A stretch of DNA of 64,000 bases, from contig NZ_AUAS01000004.1 of the NCBI RefSeq assembly GCF_000428845.1, forward strand, positions 248,001 through 312,000, written 5' to 3'. Below, piece after piece: positions 1 through 8,449 of this stretch (within the stretch, counting starts at the first letter, position 1; the number at the start of each line of letters is the position of its first letter). This stretch comes from Dyadobacter alkalitolerans DSM 23607. Lineage in GTDB: Bacteria > Bacteroidota > Bacteroidia > Cytophagales > Spirosomataceae. Both the position numbers and the translations under genes were made by a program. The notes beneath the pieces were generated by a model, which made no database searches, was not told the origin of the DNA, and was given only the letters and a program-made list of their open reading frames with translations.

Positions 1-707
1 TTGACGGCCAGGCTTTTTGAAAATGACTTATTCTGCTCAGAATAAAAAGAAACCAGGACATTCGTGTTACCGACTTTTAACCAGGTGGTATCCGGGACAC
101 AGTAAAAGACCGGGGAGTCGACAAGATGCCGATAATCTTTTGCCGACGTAACATCGATTGTGTCATTTTTAGGAATATATTTCAGAGCGGATGAAGGGTA
201 GAATTCGGTGTTTTTCTTGACTGTGATATCATAGCCAGCAGTTGTAACTTCATCAAAATACCCGACAAGCGAGTTATAATTGATGATAAACAAACTGTCC
301 TTTTTAAACATGCTGGCAGGAGATTTCGCGCCTCCGGTTTGCTGCGTAAGGTGTTCCCATCCATCGGATACCAAGTAACTTATCTCAGCAGCGTTTTTCA
401 GGTCTGCAACCATCCAAGTGTTCACATCCAGCTTTTTAACCTCAATTGGTTTTCCTTTATGATCAACTGCTTTAAAATCTGATATATATTGACCGAAATC
501 CATGGCATCATAATACCCGGGAACCATCCTGGGTATTATGTATTTACCCTCTTTTAAGTTGTTCTGAGGGGGCGTAAATGTTACAAGAACCTTATCATCC
601 TTGACATTTAACAAATCTATTTTATACTGATAGTTAGCGGTTTGCGGCTGTGCCGCTAATTTGATAGATACAGCCAGTAGGACAATAATGTGTCTGAAGT
701 TTTTCAT
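1..707 (-). CDS. M61-type glycyl aminopeptidase-like protein, N-terminal part (runs off the window)
   Basis: The reading frame is open from ATG at 707 down to the window edge, so only about 235 N-terminal residues are visible. It starts with a signal peptide (MKNFRHIIVLLAVSIKLAAQ) followed by a beta-rich domain containing IIPRMVPGYYDAMDFGQY, which resembles the N-terminal domain of M61 peptidases (a PGxY-type segment). The catalytic HExxH part would lie outside the window, so activity cannot be judged. These proteins are exported, usually to the periplasm. An eroded second copy of its 5' end lies at 2013-2206. Family assignment is from domain resemblance; the frame and signal peptide are seen directly. 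Confidence 0.7.
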   Translation of the reverse strand, partial: MKNFRHIIVLLAVSIKLAAQPQTANYQYKIDLLNVKDDKVLVTFTPPQNNLKEGKYIIPRMVPGYYDAMDFGQYISDFKAVDHKGKPIEVKKLDVNTWMVADLKNAAEISYLVSDGWEHLTQQTGGAKSPASMFKKDSLFIINYNSLVGYFDEVTTAGYDITVKKNTEFYPSSALKYIPKNDTIDVTSAKDYRHLVDSPVFYCVPDTTWLKVGNTNVLVSFYSEQNKSFSKSLAV

Positions 708-740
708 GTATTCGCTTTCAATAATGGTTAAGAAGCGCAG

Positions 741-983
741 TTATTGTTTTAAATTCCCAAATGAGCTGTTATTATAGTCCTTAATAGATTGCTGCACATC
801 TATTGAACTCAAATTCTTTATTTCCGAATGTTGACATTTCTCTGCCGCATTCCCTTTGGGACAACTATTTTCTGTGACGGCTGGGAACTCATCAGCTTTT
901 TCATTCAAAGGTTTCTGACATTCTTTTAAGTCTTTCATAACGGATTTGTTAAGCATCATATCGAAAATTATGGCTTTTTTCAT
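741..983 (-). CDS. Small hypothetical protein (80 aa)
   Basis: I do not recognise this protein. It begins at ATG 983, only 2 bp after the stop of the barrel fragment 986-1531, and ends 33 bp before the M61-like gene, all on the same strand. It is lysine- and glutamate-rich with three cysteines (positions about 22, 41 and 50) and has no signal peptide or membrane segment. It lies between a gene fragment and a gene that has a nearby relic copy, so it may itself be a by-product of rearrangement. Coding status is uncertain. Confidence 0.3.
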   Translation of the reverse strand: MKKAIIFDMMLNKSVMKDLKECQKPLNEKADEFPAVTENSCPKGNAAEKCQHSEIKNLSSIDVQQSIKDYNNSSFGNLKQ

Positions 984-985
984 GA

Positions 986-1531
986 CTAGATATTTGCAGC
1001 CTTAGAATCAAACCCAAGCCGCAGCGTCACCCTGGGCGATTGTTCATTTTTCTCTTTGGGAATGTAGGCTGCTACTGAGAAAACCAGGATGTCTATGGGA
1101 GCGAAATAAAAACCGCCGCCGTAGTTGTAATGCCACTGCTTGGACTTCTCATTTGCCTCCCAAACCCTTCCATAGTCAAACGCCCCGAGCACGCCAAAGG
1201 TGAAAGGCAATGTACGGTTGTAGCTCGTGCCAAATTTGATGCGCAGATCGGTGTTATGCCAGAGGGCGCTTTTGCCGTAAAACGTTTGCGTCGTCCCCGA
1301 ATATTGAAGTTCCAGCAGTTTTCTTTGCAGAGGAGCAAGCTTTTTGAGTTTCCAGTAGATCGGGTGACTGCTTTCGATCAATGGGTGAAAATGAATTTCC
1401 TTTGGATCTCTAATCAATACATCCCACTTGATCTGAGCATTAGTCAAATCCGTGCTCTCATTCTGGCTGGCGACTACTTTCACAGACCTTCCGGTCTTTA
1501 AAATAAGCAGTCTTTCATGTAGTGTTATCAT
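986..1531 (-). pseudogene. C-terminal fragment of an outer-membrane beta-barrel protein (BamA/surface-antigen type)
   Basis: The 181 residues have no signal peptide and read like the end of a large outer-membrane barrel: aromatic-rich alternating strands, the segment GVLGAFDYGRVWE, a glycine-rich YNYGGGFYFAP turn and a final strand ending near RVTLRLGFD. This resembles the C-terminal barrel found in Bacteroidota metallophosphoesterase-barrel fusions and BamA/TamA-like proteins. Upstream of ATG 1531 the frame is soon closed by a stop near 1577, so the several hundred residues expected in front are absent. Without a signal peptide a product could not reach the outer membrane, so I call it a truncated relic. 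An intact gene for a short cytosolic protein is less likely. Confidence 0.5.
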
Positions 1532-2012
1532 AGCATTTTTCTTAGCGTTTTTGGAATGGTCACAACATAATACCTAATTGTATTCTAAGAAGTGTTAAAA
1601 CGAATATACATATACGTTACCTTTCGAAGTGAGAAATTATGGGTAATCTGAATTCTTGAAGCTTTGCAGCATTGTATTTTAGCAGGCTTCGAAAAAAATT
1701 TGGTTAGTGGGCACTTTTCAAGCGTGGGAAAATAGCATCCCAGAATCCGAGATGCTATTTTGATTACAACTGTACTGCTCCATTACCTCTACAAATTATT
1801 GATAACGGCATCTGGCTTGGTTAGAAGGGGGCTATTAGCGACATATAAGGAATAGGTTGTCTTAATGTCAGCCGCAGCTACCGTTCTCTTTGTAAATTGT
1901 CTTAGCAACGATAGGCTATTAGTCGACGGCGTCCAATGCAATTTCTCCGTGTGCAGGTACAAACCCTGCTATATAAACAAGCCTATCAATTCAATACGGT
2001 ATTTTTTCATTC
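1532..2012. other. Gene-free AT-rich stretch
   Basis: No convincing coding region is seen. A 61-codon plus-strand frame at 1865-2050 runs into the peptidase relic and has no recognisable composition or domain, so it is probably chance. The only structured element is the hairpin at 1729-1761. Flanking fragments suggest the stretch is debris from deletion or rearrangement. Confidence 0.5.
1729..1761. terminator. Perfect 11-bp hairpin, candidate bidirectional terminator
   Basis: AAAATAGCATC and GATGCTATTTT form a perfect 11-bp stem around an 11-nt loop, with A/T runs at both ends. It stands alone in the gene-poor stretch between the barrel fragment and the peptidase relic and may be the terminator of a lost gene. 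Confidence 0.5.
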
Positions 2013-2206
2013 ACTGCTTTAAAATAAAATATATTGACCGAAATCCATAGCGTCATAATACCCAGGTACGATCATGGGTATTATATTTCTATCCTCTTTT
2101 AAGTTGTTTTACTGTGGCCTAAATGATACGTGAACCTTATCATCCTTGATAATTAACAAACCTATTTATTTGTATGAACTTTTTCATGTATCTGCTTTCA
2201 ATGGTG
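2013..2206 (-). pseudogene. Eroded second copy of the 5' end of the M61-like peptidase gene
   Basis: This stretch lines up by eye with about 470-728, the 5' part of the M61-like gene, on the same strand. Shared blocks include ATTGACCGAAATCCAT, TAATACCC, TCATCCTTGA, TCTTTTAAGTTGTT and TTTTCATGTAT followed by GCTTTCAAT. The copy has lost most of the signal-peptide codons, has several indels, and its GACGCTATGGATTTC segment no longer sits in an open frame. It is therefore a non-coding relic of a duplicated or formerly tandem peptidase gene. The similarity is read directly; the duplication history is inferred. Confidence 0.75.
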
Positions 2207-2227
2207 GTTTTTGGCAGATCTGTCAAA

Positions 2228-2632
2228 CTACTTAGGTTGATTAAACAGATACCGTGCAATTTTCCACTCTCCTTGTTCCTTCCTTAATAAAAAGAACTCC
2301 CTGTTTTCTGCAGGAATATTTTCTCCTGTCGCATGGATGCGTGTAGTTCCATTTGAATGTGTCCGGACAAATGAAATGTCATCTTTTATTATCACCTCGT
2401 CAACGGTTACTTTGACAGTTAACCGAATAGCCTTGAAAAGATATTCATATGCTGTGATCAATTGTGCTGTGCCAATAGCGGTTGGTGCACCCGCAGCTAT
2501 AAATACACCGTCTGTTGTATATGAACCGACAGCAGTTTTTACATCAGATTCATTTAAAGCATTGAAATAATTGTTTAATGCTCTTTCGACTGCTGCTTTG
2601 TCTTGATTTTCCATTTTTGCTTGATCTTCCAT
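2228..2632 (-). CDS. SnoaL/DUF4440-like NTF2-fold protein (SgcJ/EcaC type)
   Basis: The 134-residue protein has the usual layout of small NTF2-fold proteins: an N-terminal helix (AAVERALNNYFNALNESD), a segment YTTDGVFIAAGAPTAIG with the acidic and hydrophobic positions typical of SgcJ/EcaC proteins, and C-terminal strands ending WKIARYLFNQP. Such proteins are cytosolic and often dimeric; the substrate of this one cannot be deduced. It lies 111 bp downstream of the end of the amidohydrolase gene on the same strand, so it may be co-transcribed with the detoxification-type genes that follow. Family confidence is good, function is unknown. Confidence 0.8.
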   Translation of the reverse strand: MEDQAKMENQDKAAVERALNNYFNALNESDVKTAVGSYTTDGVFIAAGAPTAIGTAQLITAYEYLFKAIRLTVKVTVDEVIIKDDISFVRTHSNGTTRIHATGENIPAENREFFLLRKEQGEWKIARYLFNQPK

Positions 2633-2743
2633 GTTCGTTAGTTTTTTGTGTTTTTATTCGATTTATCCTTTAATGCAAGCCGACTTTGTATTGATTGATC
2701 TTTATCGCCAACATGGTCAACCTAAACTGTGGGCGGGTCATAT

Positions 2744-4546
2744 CTACTTTTGAAAGTGGTAACCGCCGAAATATTTCACTGGTGACCATGAGGGCAACGG
2801 ATCGGCTATTTTGGGCGAAAGGCCACTGAATTTATCGGCGCCGTATACCACTCTGCCACCTACGACGGTCAGTACAGATTGCAGGTCCCTGATTTGATTA
2901 TCAGGCACAGAAAAGTAATCATCGCTTAGCAGCACGAAGTCTGCAAGGTTACCCGGTGCGATGCGTCCTTTTTCATTTTCATGGTTTTCGAACCAGGCCG
3001 CGCCAATGGTATAGAGTCTTAAAGCCTCTTCCCGGGTCAAACGGTTGTCCTCTGCCAAGATTACGTTACCCGAAACAGCTTTGCCCGTGACTGCCCAGCT
3101 GATCCCTATCCATGGGTTAGCCGGAGATACACGGAAAGCGTCTGTGGTCAATGATAATGGAATGCCGCTTTTCATCAGATCCCTGAACCTTGGTGTATAC
3201 AAAGCTTTTTCTCTTCCATGGGTTTTTGCAAAAGCTTCCCCGTGCAGCGCCATTTTATTGTCAAGTGCGATACCGCCGCCTAACCTTTTGATCCTTGTGA
3301 TATTTTCATCACTGATTGTCTCTGCATGTTCTATGGCCCAGCGCATACCGTCCAGAGGTGTAGTCTTGACCACTTCTTCCATTGCATCCAGGAAAGGCGT
3401 CAAATTTTCATTGTAGGTCATGTGCATACGGAACGGTATCCTCTTTTGTATGAGTTTCCGAACATATTCTTCAGCATACTGCCTCATCTTCTCTTTCGGA
3501 ATGATGATAGCAGGTTTATCAAAATTCTCATGGTCATGGACCTCAGGATTCAGCACCTCGCCGGTCCCCTCATATTCATGGCCATGCTCCAGAGTCGGGT
3601 GCAGATTTTGTCCCGGGCTCAAAGGTGATATTTTTGTGATCCTTTCTATCTCGGTATCTACCCAACTTTTATTAGGATCGTAATTGAACCCGAGGTCGAC
3701 GAAAGGAAAACGGATATTCAGCCTGTTTTCTTTAATGAGGGTTTCAATGGGTGCGTGACCTTCAGGGTAACCAATGACGCTGGAGTTTTCGATGACCGTA
3801 GTGAGACCGAAACGGTTGAGGTCTTTGATCACATATTCAAGGGAGCTGACCTGCTCCTCCGGCGTCGGTGTCGGCATCATGGCATCCATTGCCACAAATG
3901 CGAAAGTATCTCCGTCGATCACCCCCGTATAATTGCCTTTACTGTCTTTTTGAAGTTCCATACCAGGTGAGATCTGGAATTTTGGCGTCCCGATCCCAAA
4001 AAATTTCATAGCCAGTTGGTTAAGCCATATCCTGTTGTAAGCATACTGAACCCAAAGAAGCTTGTTTGGCACCGCTTTGTTCAGTTCTTCAATCGTCGGC
4101 TGACGTAGTTCCTTGAATTGATAAGGGGACCATGCACCGGTCACTTTTACCCATTGACCTTCCGGTGTTCTCGCCGCTTGTTCGGTCAGCATTTCCAGTG
4201 CTCGTTTTAGTGTAGGGACACCGTCCCATCTTACCTTTTGGTTAAAGTTCCTCTCGTTCAGCGGATGCATATGGGAATCCTCCAGGCCGGGTATCAGGCG
4301 TCTGCCGTCTGCGTCGATCAGGCGGGTGTGGCCATCTTTAAGGGCAAGGATCTCGTCATCGTTGCCTACGGCATAGATCCTGCCAGCACTGACGGCAAGC
4401 GCAGTGGCCTGCGGCTGTGCTGCCGTCAGAGTAGTGATCTTCGCATGATAAACGATCAGGTCCGCACCGGCTGATGGATTTCTAGTTTGTGCATGTGATC
4501 CTAAACTGATAAATACTGATGTGAGTAATGAAATAGCTTTTTTCAT
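2744..4546 (-). CDS. Exported YtcJ-type amidohydrolase (amidohydrolase family 3)
   Basis: A 600-residue metal-dependent hydrolase. It starts with a signal peptide (MKKAISLLTSVFISLGSHAQ), then the N-terminal beta-sandwich part (ADLIVYHAKITTL, VSAGRIYAVG), the metal-binding GLEDSHMHP (HxH), a long TIM-barrel with HGHEYEG and EHAETIS, the DAFRVSPANPW segment typical of YtcJ-like enzymes, and the C-terminal GRIAPGNLADFVLLS stretch. Family members hydrolyse C-N bonds of amides or imides; the substrate here is unknown. The signal peptide implies periplasmic action. It lies between the SnoaL-like gene and the isochorismatase gene, all on the minus strand, suggesting one transcript. Length matches the family. 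Confidence 0.88.
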   Translation of the reverse strand: MKKAISLLTSVFISLGSHAQTRNPSAGADLIVYHAKITTLTAAQPQATALAVSAGRIYAVGNDDEILALKDGHTRLIDADGRRLIPGLEDSHMHPLNERNFNQKVRWDGVPTLKRALEMLTEQAARTPEGQWVKVTGAWSPYQFKELRQPTIEELNKAVPNKLLWVQYAYNRIWLNQLAMKFFGIGTPKFQISPGMELQKDSKGNYTGVIDGDTFAFVAMDAMMPTPTPEEQVSSLEYVIKDLNRFGLTTVIENSSVIGYPEGHAPIETLIKENRLNIRFPFVDLGFNYDPNKSWVDTEIERITKISPLSPGQNLHPTLEHGHEYEGTGEVLNPEVHDHENFDKPAIIIPKEKMRQYAEEYVRKLIQKRIPFRMHMTYNENLTPFLDAMEEVVKTTPLDGMRWAIEHAETISDENITRIKRLGGGIALDNKMALHGEAFAKTHGREKALYTPRFRDLMKSGIPLSLTTDAFRVSPANPWIGISWAVTGKAVSGNVILAEDNRLTREEALRLYTIGAAWFENHENEKGRIAPGNLADFVLLSDDYFSVPDNQIRDLQSVLTVVGGRVVYGADKFSGLSPKIADPLPSWSPVKYFGGYHFQK

Positions 4547-4639
4547 AGATATTTTCTTGATTGATATAACCTACACTTAATGAAGGCCTACCGCTGGCGA
4601 CATCTGAAAATCGGGATGTCGCCTTGCTGGTATTTGGGA

Positions 4640-5293
4640 TTATTGCGCCGGTACAGGGGTATTTAGTAATTGCTGTTCCCAAGCATAAGCTACGCCGGTT
4701 GCTCCTGTGTGTTCGATCATCAAACCAGCCAGCTGGGCAGCTGTATCCAGGCGCGCCCAATCCCGCTGCCATTCAGATGTGACCGCTATCCAGTTAATGG
4801 GTGTAATGCCATGCTGTACCATACGGCGGACTGCCATATCGTGCGCTTCCGCTGTAACCGATCCGCAGGCATCTGTTACCACAAATACATCATAGCCTTC
4901 GGCAGCAGCCTGGATGGCGGGCATAGCCACGCACACTTCGGTCCATAAACCGGCAATGATGAGCTGCTTGCGGCCGCTTTTTGCCACAAGGTCCGTTACG
5001 GCTGGGTCCTGCCAGGTATTAATCCAGGTACGGTTGATGGGTTTTTGCTCCGGAAAAACATCCTGGATCTGCTTGATCAGGAACCCGCCGCGTTCTTCGA
5101 CAACTGTGGTCAGAATGGTTGGCACGTTAAAGACCTTTGCGGCTTTCGAAAGGCCTGCAACAGCGTTAATGATCATAGTAGGCTCGTGGCTGTGCAGGTT
5201 AGCGAATTGGAATGGCTGGTGATCGATCAGCACAACGATACTGTCCTCTGGACGCAAAAGTGCATCAAGACCTTTTTTCTGAATGTTTGACAT
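4640..5293 (-). CDS. YcaC-like isochorismatase-family hydrolase
   Basis: A 217-residue cysteine hydrolase of the isochorismatase superfamily. The first catalytic residue is Asp in VVLIDHQPFQF, the nucleophile is Cys in GLWTEVCVAMPA, and FVVTDACGSVT is the conserved strand after it; an Arg (INRTWINTW) occupies the place of the usual Lys, as in YcaC proteins. I chose the ATG at 5293 (MSNIQKKG) because the frame's earlier start adds 27 residues with no family similarity. YcaC-like enzymes are cytosolic oligomers of unsettled substrate. The gene lies 93 bp upstream of the amidohydrolase gene and is divergent from the Crp/Fnr gene at 5730. Confidence 0.88.
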   Translation of the reverse strand: MSNIQKKGLDALLRPEDSIVVLIDHQPFQFANLHSHEPTMIINAVAGLSKAAKVFNVPTILTTVVEERGGFLIKQIQDVFPEQKPINRTWINTWQDPAVTDLVAKSGRKQLIIAGLWTEVCVAMPAIQAAAEGYDVFVVTDACGSVTAEAHDMAVRRMVQHGITPINWIAVTSEWQRDWARLDTAAQLAGLMIEHTGATGVAYAWEQQLLNTPVPAQ

Positions 5294-5534
5294 AATTTGA
5301 TAGTTTATACTTAATAATCTGAAATGCGTTACAGCAGTTGGAGACAACCAGCTTTTTGTTAGAAGCTTGACCAATAGCAGATCACTCCCAACTGTTTTGA
5401 ATTGATGTATAGCTGGAATTCACTGACGTGTAGGGCATTGCGTGTTAATATGCCTAGCCCTTTTCTCCATCCTGGCTTGCTCGATATATGTAAAGCAAAT
5501 GTCACAAACTCGTTTTATTGAGACGATGATATTT

Positions 5535-5563
5535 GTTTAATAAACTCGTAGACATTCGTCTAC
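5535..5563. promoter_or_regulatory. Two adjacent palindromes in the divergent intergenic region, candidate operator
   Basis: GTTTAATAAAC (5535-5545) is a perfect palindrome around one central base, and GTAGAC-attc-GTCTAC (5548-5563) is a perfect 6-bp inverted repeat with a 4-bp spacer. They lie in the 436-bp gap between the divergent isochorismatase (ATG 5293) and Crp/Fnr (ATG 5730) genes. Dyad symmetry fits a dimeric regulator such as the neighbouring Crp/Fnr protein, which is an inference. The rest of the gap is AT-rich and shows no coding sequence. Confidence 0.4.
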
Positions 5564-5729
5564 TAAATTTTCATACATCTTCGATTTTAAAGAACCTTTA
5601 ATTCATAAAATCCTATTTTCCAGATATTTAGAACTATTTCAATAGTTCAGATTGATTTAAAAATTCATTTTGATTTATATTTACAAGACCATCCATAATA
5701 TTAATTCGCGATGAAATCGGGGAATACCT

Positions 5730-6314
5730 ATGTATAATGCATTTTTTGACTACCTAAAGAAATACAGCTCTACACCACTTTCGGGTGAGGATAAGGCAAT
5801 GATCAGGCAAAACTTTACGCCGTTACGATTAAGAAGAAAAGAATACTTTTTGCAAGCCGGCGATATTTGTATGGATTATGGCTTTGTTGTCAAAGGAGCT
5901 ATGCGTATGTACTCGGTAGATGACAAAGGATTAGAACATATCATCAGACTGGGACTTGAGGATTGGTGGATGGGTGACCGGGAGAGTTTTTTTAACCGTA
6001 CCCCGAGCCGCTATCATATCGATGCCTTGGAGCCCTGCGAGTTGCTTGTTATCAAAAGGGAAGGGGATGCTGAACTGGTAAATAACATTCCTGCGTATAC
6101 TGAAATGAAAATGAAGCTGGATGATGCCGCGGAAGCTGCCAATAACCGGCGCCTCACTTCGGCCTTAACCGACACGGCTGGCAAGCGCTATGCCAACCTT
6201 ATAGAACGTTACCCGGCCTTTGCCATCCGTTTTCCGCAACATATTATTGCTTCCTATCTTGGTATTAGTAAGGATACGTTAAGCCGTGTTATTCGCAATA
6301 ATAAGCTCAAATAA
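5730..6314 (+). CDS. Crp/Fnr-family transcriptional regulator
   Basis: A 194-residue protein with the Bacteroidota Crp/Fnr layout: an N-terminal cyclic-nucleotide-binding beta-roll (about residues 20-115; RRKEYFLQAGDICMDYGFV, GAMRMYS, GLEDWWMGDRESF) and a short C-terminal helix-turn-helix (FPQHIIASYLGISKDTLSRVIR, about 170-192). The effector-site residues of classical Crp are not obvious, so cAMP binding is uncertain. It is divergent from the isochorismatase-amidohydrolase set and upstream of the ferredoxin-like gene, so it is a candidate local regulator. A relative with the same architecture lies at 16830-17411. Confidence 0.9.
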   Translation: MYNAFFDYLKKYSSTPLSGEDKAMIRQNFTPLRLRRKEYFLQAGDICMDYGFVVKGAMRMYSVDDKGLEHIIRLGLEDWWMGDRESFFNRTPSRYHIDALEPCELLVIKREGDAELVNNIPAYTEMKMKLDDAAEAANNRRLTSALTDTAGKRYANLIERYPAFAIRFPQHIIASYLGISKDTLSRVIRNNKLK

Positions 6315-6502
6315 CACCGCTTCACTGCTCGCCTTTCAGATAAAATAGACTTTTATCTACTTCTTTTTTTCACAATTGTCATCTTTTTGATTGATCCCAG
6401 GTGATGAGATTTGTGTGTCAACTATTAGTATGAGTTACACGCGAATCTGGCCGGTCACGCCTTGCCTGTTCGTTTGGTAAGTCTGTATAAACGATCAAAA
6501 AT

Positions 6503-6715
6503 ATGGAAACCCACGAATATGCGAACAGAGAAGTAACCCTCCTCTGGAAACCCCAACTATGTACCCACTCGGGCATTTGCGTTCGGACACTTCCGAATGT
6601 TTATGACCCGAAGGCGCGTCCCTGGATAAGGCCGCAGAATGCTACTGGCGATGAATTGTTAGCGCAGATCGCTAAATGCCCTTCGGGTGCGCTAAGTATC
6701 AAAGGAGAATCTTAA
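6503..6715 (+). CDS. YjdI-type divergent 4Fe-4S mono-cluster protein
   Basis: A 70-residue protein of the Fer4_19 type. It has the pattern CTHSGICVRTLPNVYD followed by AKCPSGALSI: cysteines at about 20, 26 and 57, with proline and glycine positions typical of these mono-cluster proteins. Known members probably carry one iron-sulfur cluster and act as small redox partners; the partner is not known here. It is followed 19 bp later by a YjdJ-like GNAT protein, the same pairing as yjdI-yjdJ in enterobacteria. That conserved neighbourhood supports both assignments. Confidence 0.85.
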   Translation: METHEYANREVTLLWKPQLCTHSGICVRTLPNVYDPKARPWIRPQNATGDELLAQIAKCPSGALSIKGES

Positions 6716-6734
6716 ATAATCTATTAGCAAGAAA

Positions 6735-7037
6735 ATGGAAAGTACAAAAATTGTTTTTACAGGGCATGTCCGTGGCGAGGTGCAGCTATTTTCGGATGAA
6801 GCTCAGATAGGTAAAATGGATCTTGCCATGATGGGAGGTAGGCTGACGGTGTTTCATACCGAGGTTGACAAGGGGTTCGAGGGCCGAGGTTTTGCGAAAC
6901 TGCTACTGGCCGAGCTGGTCGGTTATGCCAGGGAAAAAGGAGTGAAGATCATTCCGCTTTGCCCGTATGTGAATGCGCAGTTTCATCGCCATCCCATAGA
7001 ATATGAAGACGTGTGGAGTAAAGACTGGCATCAATGA
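6735..7037 (+). CDS. YjdJ-like GNAT-family N-acetyltransferase
   Basis: A 100-residue short GNAT protein. The acetyl-CoA binding motif appears as VDKGFEGRGFAKLL (about residues 41-54), followed by the helix LAELVGYAREKG and the strand VKIIPLCPYV with YVNAQFHRHP, typical of the GNAT_acetyltr_2/YjdJ type. The acceptor substrate is unknown. Its stop codon overlaps an ATG (7034) in the frame of the next gene by 4 bp, suggesting translational coupling or at least co-transcription with the porin-like gene. It pairs with the upstream YjdI-like protein. Confidence 0.85.
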   Translation: MESTKIVFTGHVRGEVQLFSDEAQIGKMDLAMMGGRLTVFHTEVDKGFEGRGFAKLLLAELVGYAREKGVKIIPLCPYVNAQFHRHPIEYEDVWSKDWHQ

Positions 7038-7075
7038 AATACAGATCCGGAGATCAAGTAATAAACACACGGCTG

Positions 7076-8443
7076 ATGAAAATGAAAATTGTGCTATGTG
7101 CAAGTCTGTTAATACTGGCAAAATTTTCTCATGCCCAAAATTTCAGGCTGATGCGTTTTGATGAGGACTATTCGGCATTAAAGGACAGTGCATGTACCTT
7201 TTACAATAGGCTGAAATACATGCCGCTCTCGGAAAATGGAAAGACCTATATTTCTTTCGGTGGCGAGCTGCGTGGCGAACTGGACCGGGCAGTTAACGAA
7301 GACTGGGGCGCAATGAACGTTGGCAGAAATATTTTCTTGCTGCAGCGTTATCAACTGCATGCAGACCTGCATTTAGGCGACAGGGTCAGGATCTTCGGGC
7401 AGTTACGAAGCGGTCTGGAGAACTGGCGAAAAACAGGACCACGTCCCATCGATGAAGATCAACTAAATGTTCAGAACCTTTTCATAGACCTGATCCCTTA
7501 CGAGGGAATGGATCGCAGAATGACCATCCGGTTGGGACGCCAGGAACTGCAATACGGCAGTGGCCGGCTGCTTGATGTTCGCGAGGGCCCCAATCTTCGC
7601 TTGTATTTCGACGGAGCCAAGGTAGCGTATGCTTCATCAAAATGGAACTTAGATGCTTTCGTCATGGCGGCTGGCCGTGTAAGGACCGGTGTATTTGACA
7701 ATCGCATTAACCGAAGATCGAGCCTTTGGGGTGTTTACAGCACATTTGCTGCGGCTAAAATGCTCAATATCGACCTTTATTATTTGGGAATCGACCGCGC
7801 CGAGGCTCGGTTCGATGATGGTGTTGCGGCTGAATTGCGACATACAGTAGGTTCCAGGTTATGGGGGAATGGCAAGGAACTGCGCTATAATTTTGAGATC
7901 GGTTATCAGCTGGGCAAGTTTGGAGTGTCAGATATTCGCGCCTGGGGTGGTTCCATGGAAATTGGTTATCGCTTCGCTAACCTGCGCGGAGCACCGACAG
8001 TGAAGCTCAGAAGTGATTTTATTTCAGGCGACGATGTGACGGGCGACGGCAAGCTGGGCACTTTTAACGCCTTATTTCCGAACGGCGGTTATTTCGGCAT
8101 GAACCCGCAGGCCGGTCCCGCGAACCTGCTTTCTATTCATCCCAACGTCAGCTGGAACCCGGCCAGGAAAGTGCTGATTTCCGCAGAGGCGGTATTTTAC
8201 TGGCGGCAATCCCTGCGGGATGGTATTTACCGTCCGGATGGTTCTCTCAGCCTGGGTTCGTCAGATTCAGACAGCCGTTACATTGCCACAGCTTACGTTT
8301 CTACGGTATCTTGGCAGATCAACAAGTTCCTGAGCTATAACGCCGGCGTGCAATATTTTAGGACCGGGGGCTTTATTAACGACGTGATACCGCAGCACCG
8401 GGATGGGTTTTTTATCAGTTCACTTTTAGCATATAAATTTTGA
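7076..8443 (+). CDS. Alginate-export-like outer-membrane porin
   Basis: An outer-membrane beta-barrel of about 455 residues resembling the alginate_exp family. It has a signal peptide (MKMKIVLCASLLILAKFSHAQ), a conserved early segment SFGGELRGELDRAVNEDWG, alternating amphipathic strands with RLGRQELQYGSGRLLD, and a final strand ending in YKF. The family includes AlgE-like porins; the substrate need not be alginate and no alginate genes are nearby. I prefer ATG 7076 because it starts directly at the signal peptide; an earlier ATG at 7034 overlaps the GNAT stop and would add 14 polar residues. The antiporter gene starts 7 bp downstream, so they are co-transcribed. Confidence 0.82.
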   Translation: MKMKIVLCASLLILAKFSHAQNFRLMRFDEDYSALKDSACTFYNRLKYMPLSENGKTYISFGGELRGELDRAVNEDWGAMNVGRNIFLLQRYQLHADLHLGDRVRIFGQLRSGLENWRKTGPRPIDEDQLNVQNLFIDLIPYEGMDRRMTIRLGRQELQYGSGRLLDVREGPNLRLYFDGAKVAYASSKWNLDAFVMAAGRVRTGVFDNRINRRSSLWGVYSTFAAAKMLNIDLYYLGIDRAEARFDDGVAAELRHTVGSRLWGNGKELRYNFEIGYQLGKFGVSDIRAWGGSMEIGYRFANLRGAPTVKLRSDFISGDDVTGDGKLGTFNALFPNGGYFGMNPQAGPANLLSIHPNVSWNPARKVLISAEAVFYWRQSLRDGIYRPDGSLSLGSSDSDSRYIATAYVSTVSWQINKFLSYNAGVQYFRTGGFINDVIPQHRDGFFISSLLAYKF

Positions 8444-8449
8444 CCAGAA

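Noticed and set aside
1130..1501. Plus-strand frame opposite the barrel fragment
   Set aside because: Purely antisense to a sequence with clear barrel features; no domain or initiation context.
4482..4772. 96-codon minus-strand frame between the isochorismatase and amidohydrolase genes
   Set aside because: It overlaps both genes out of frame and has no protein-like pattern.
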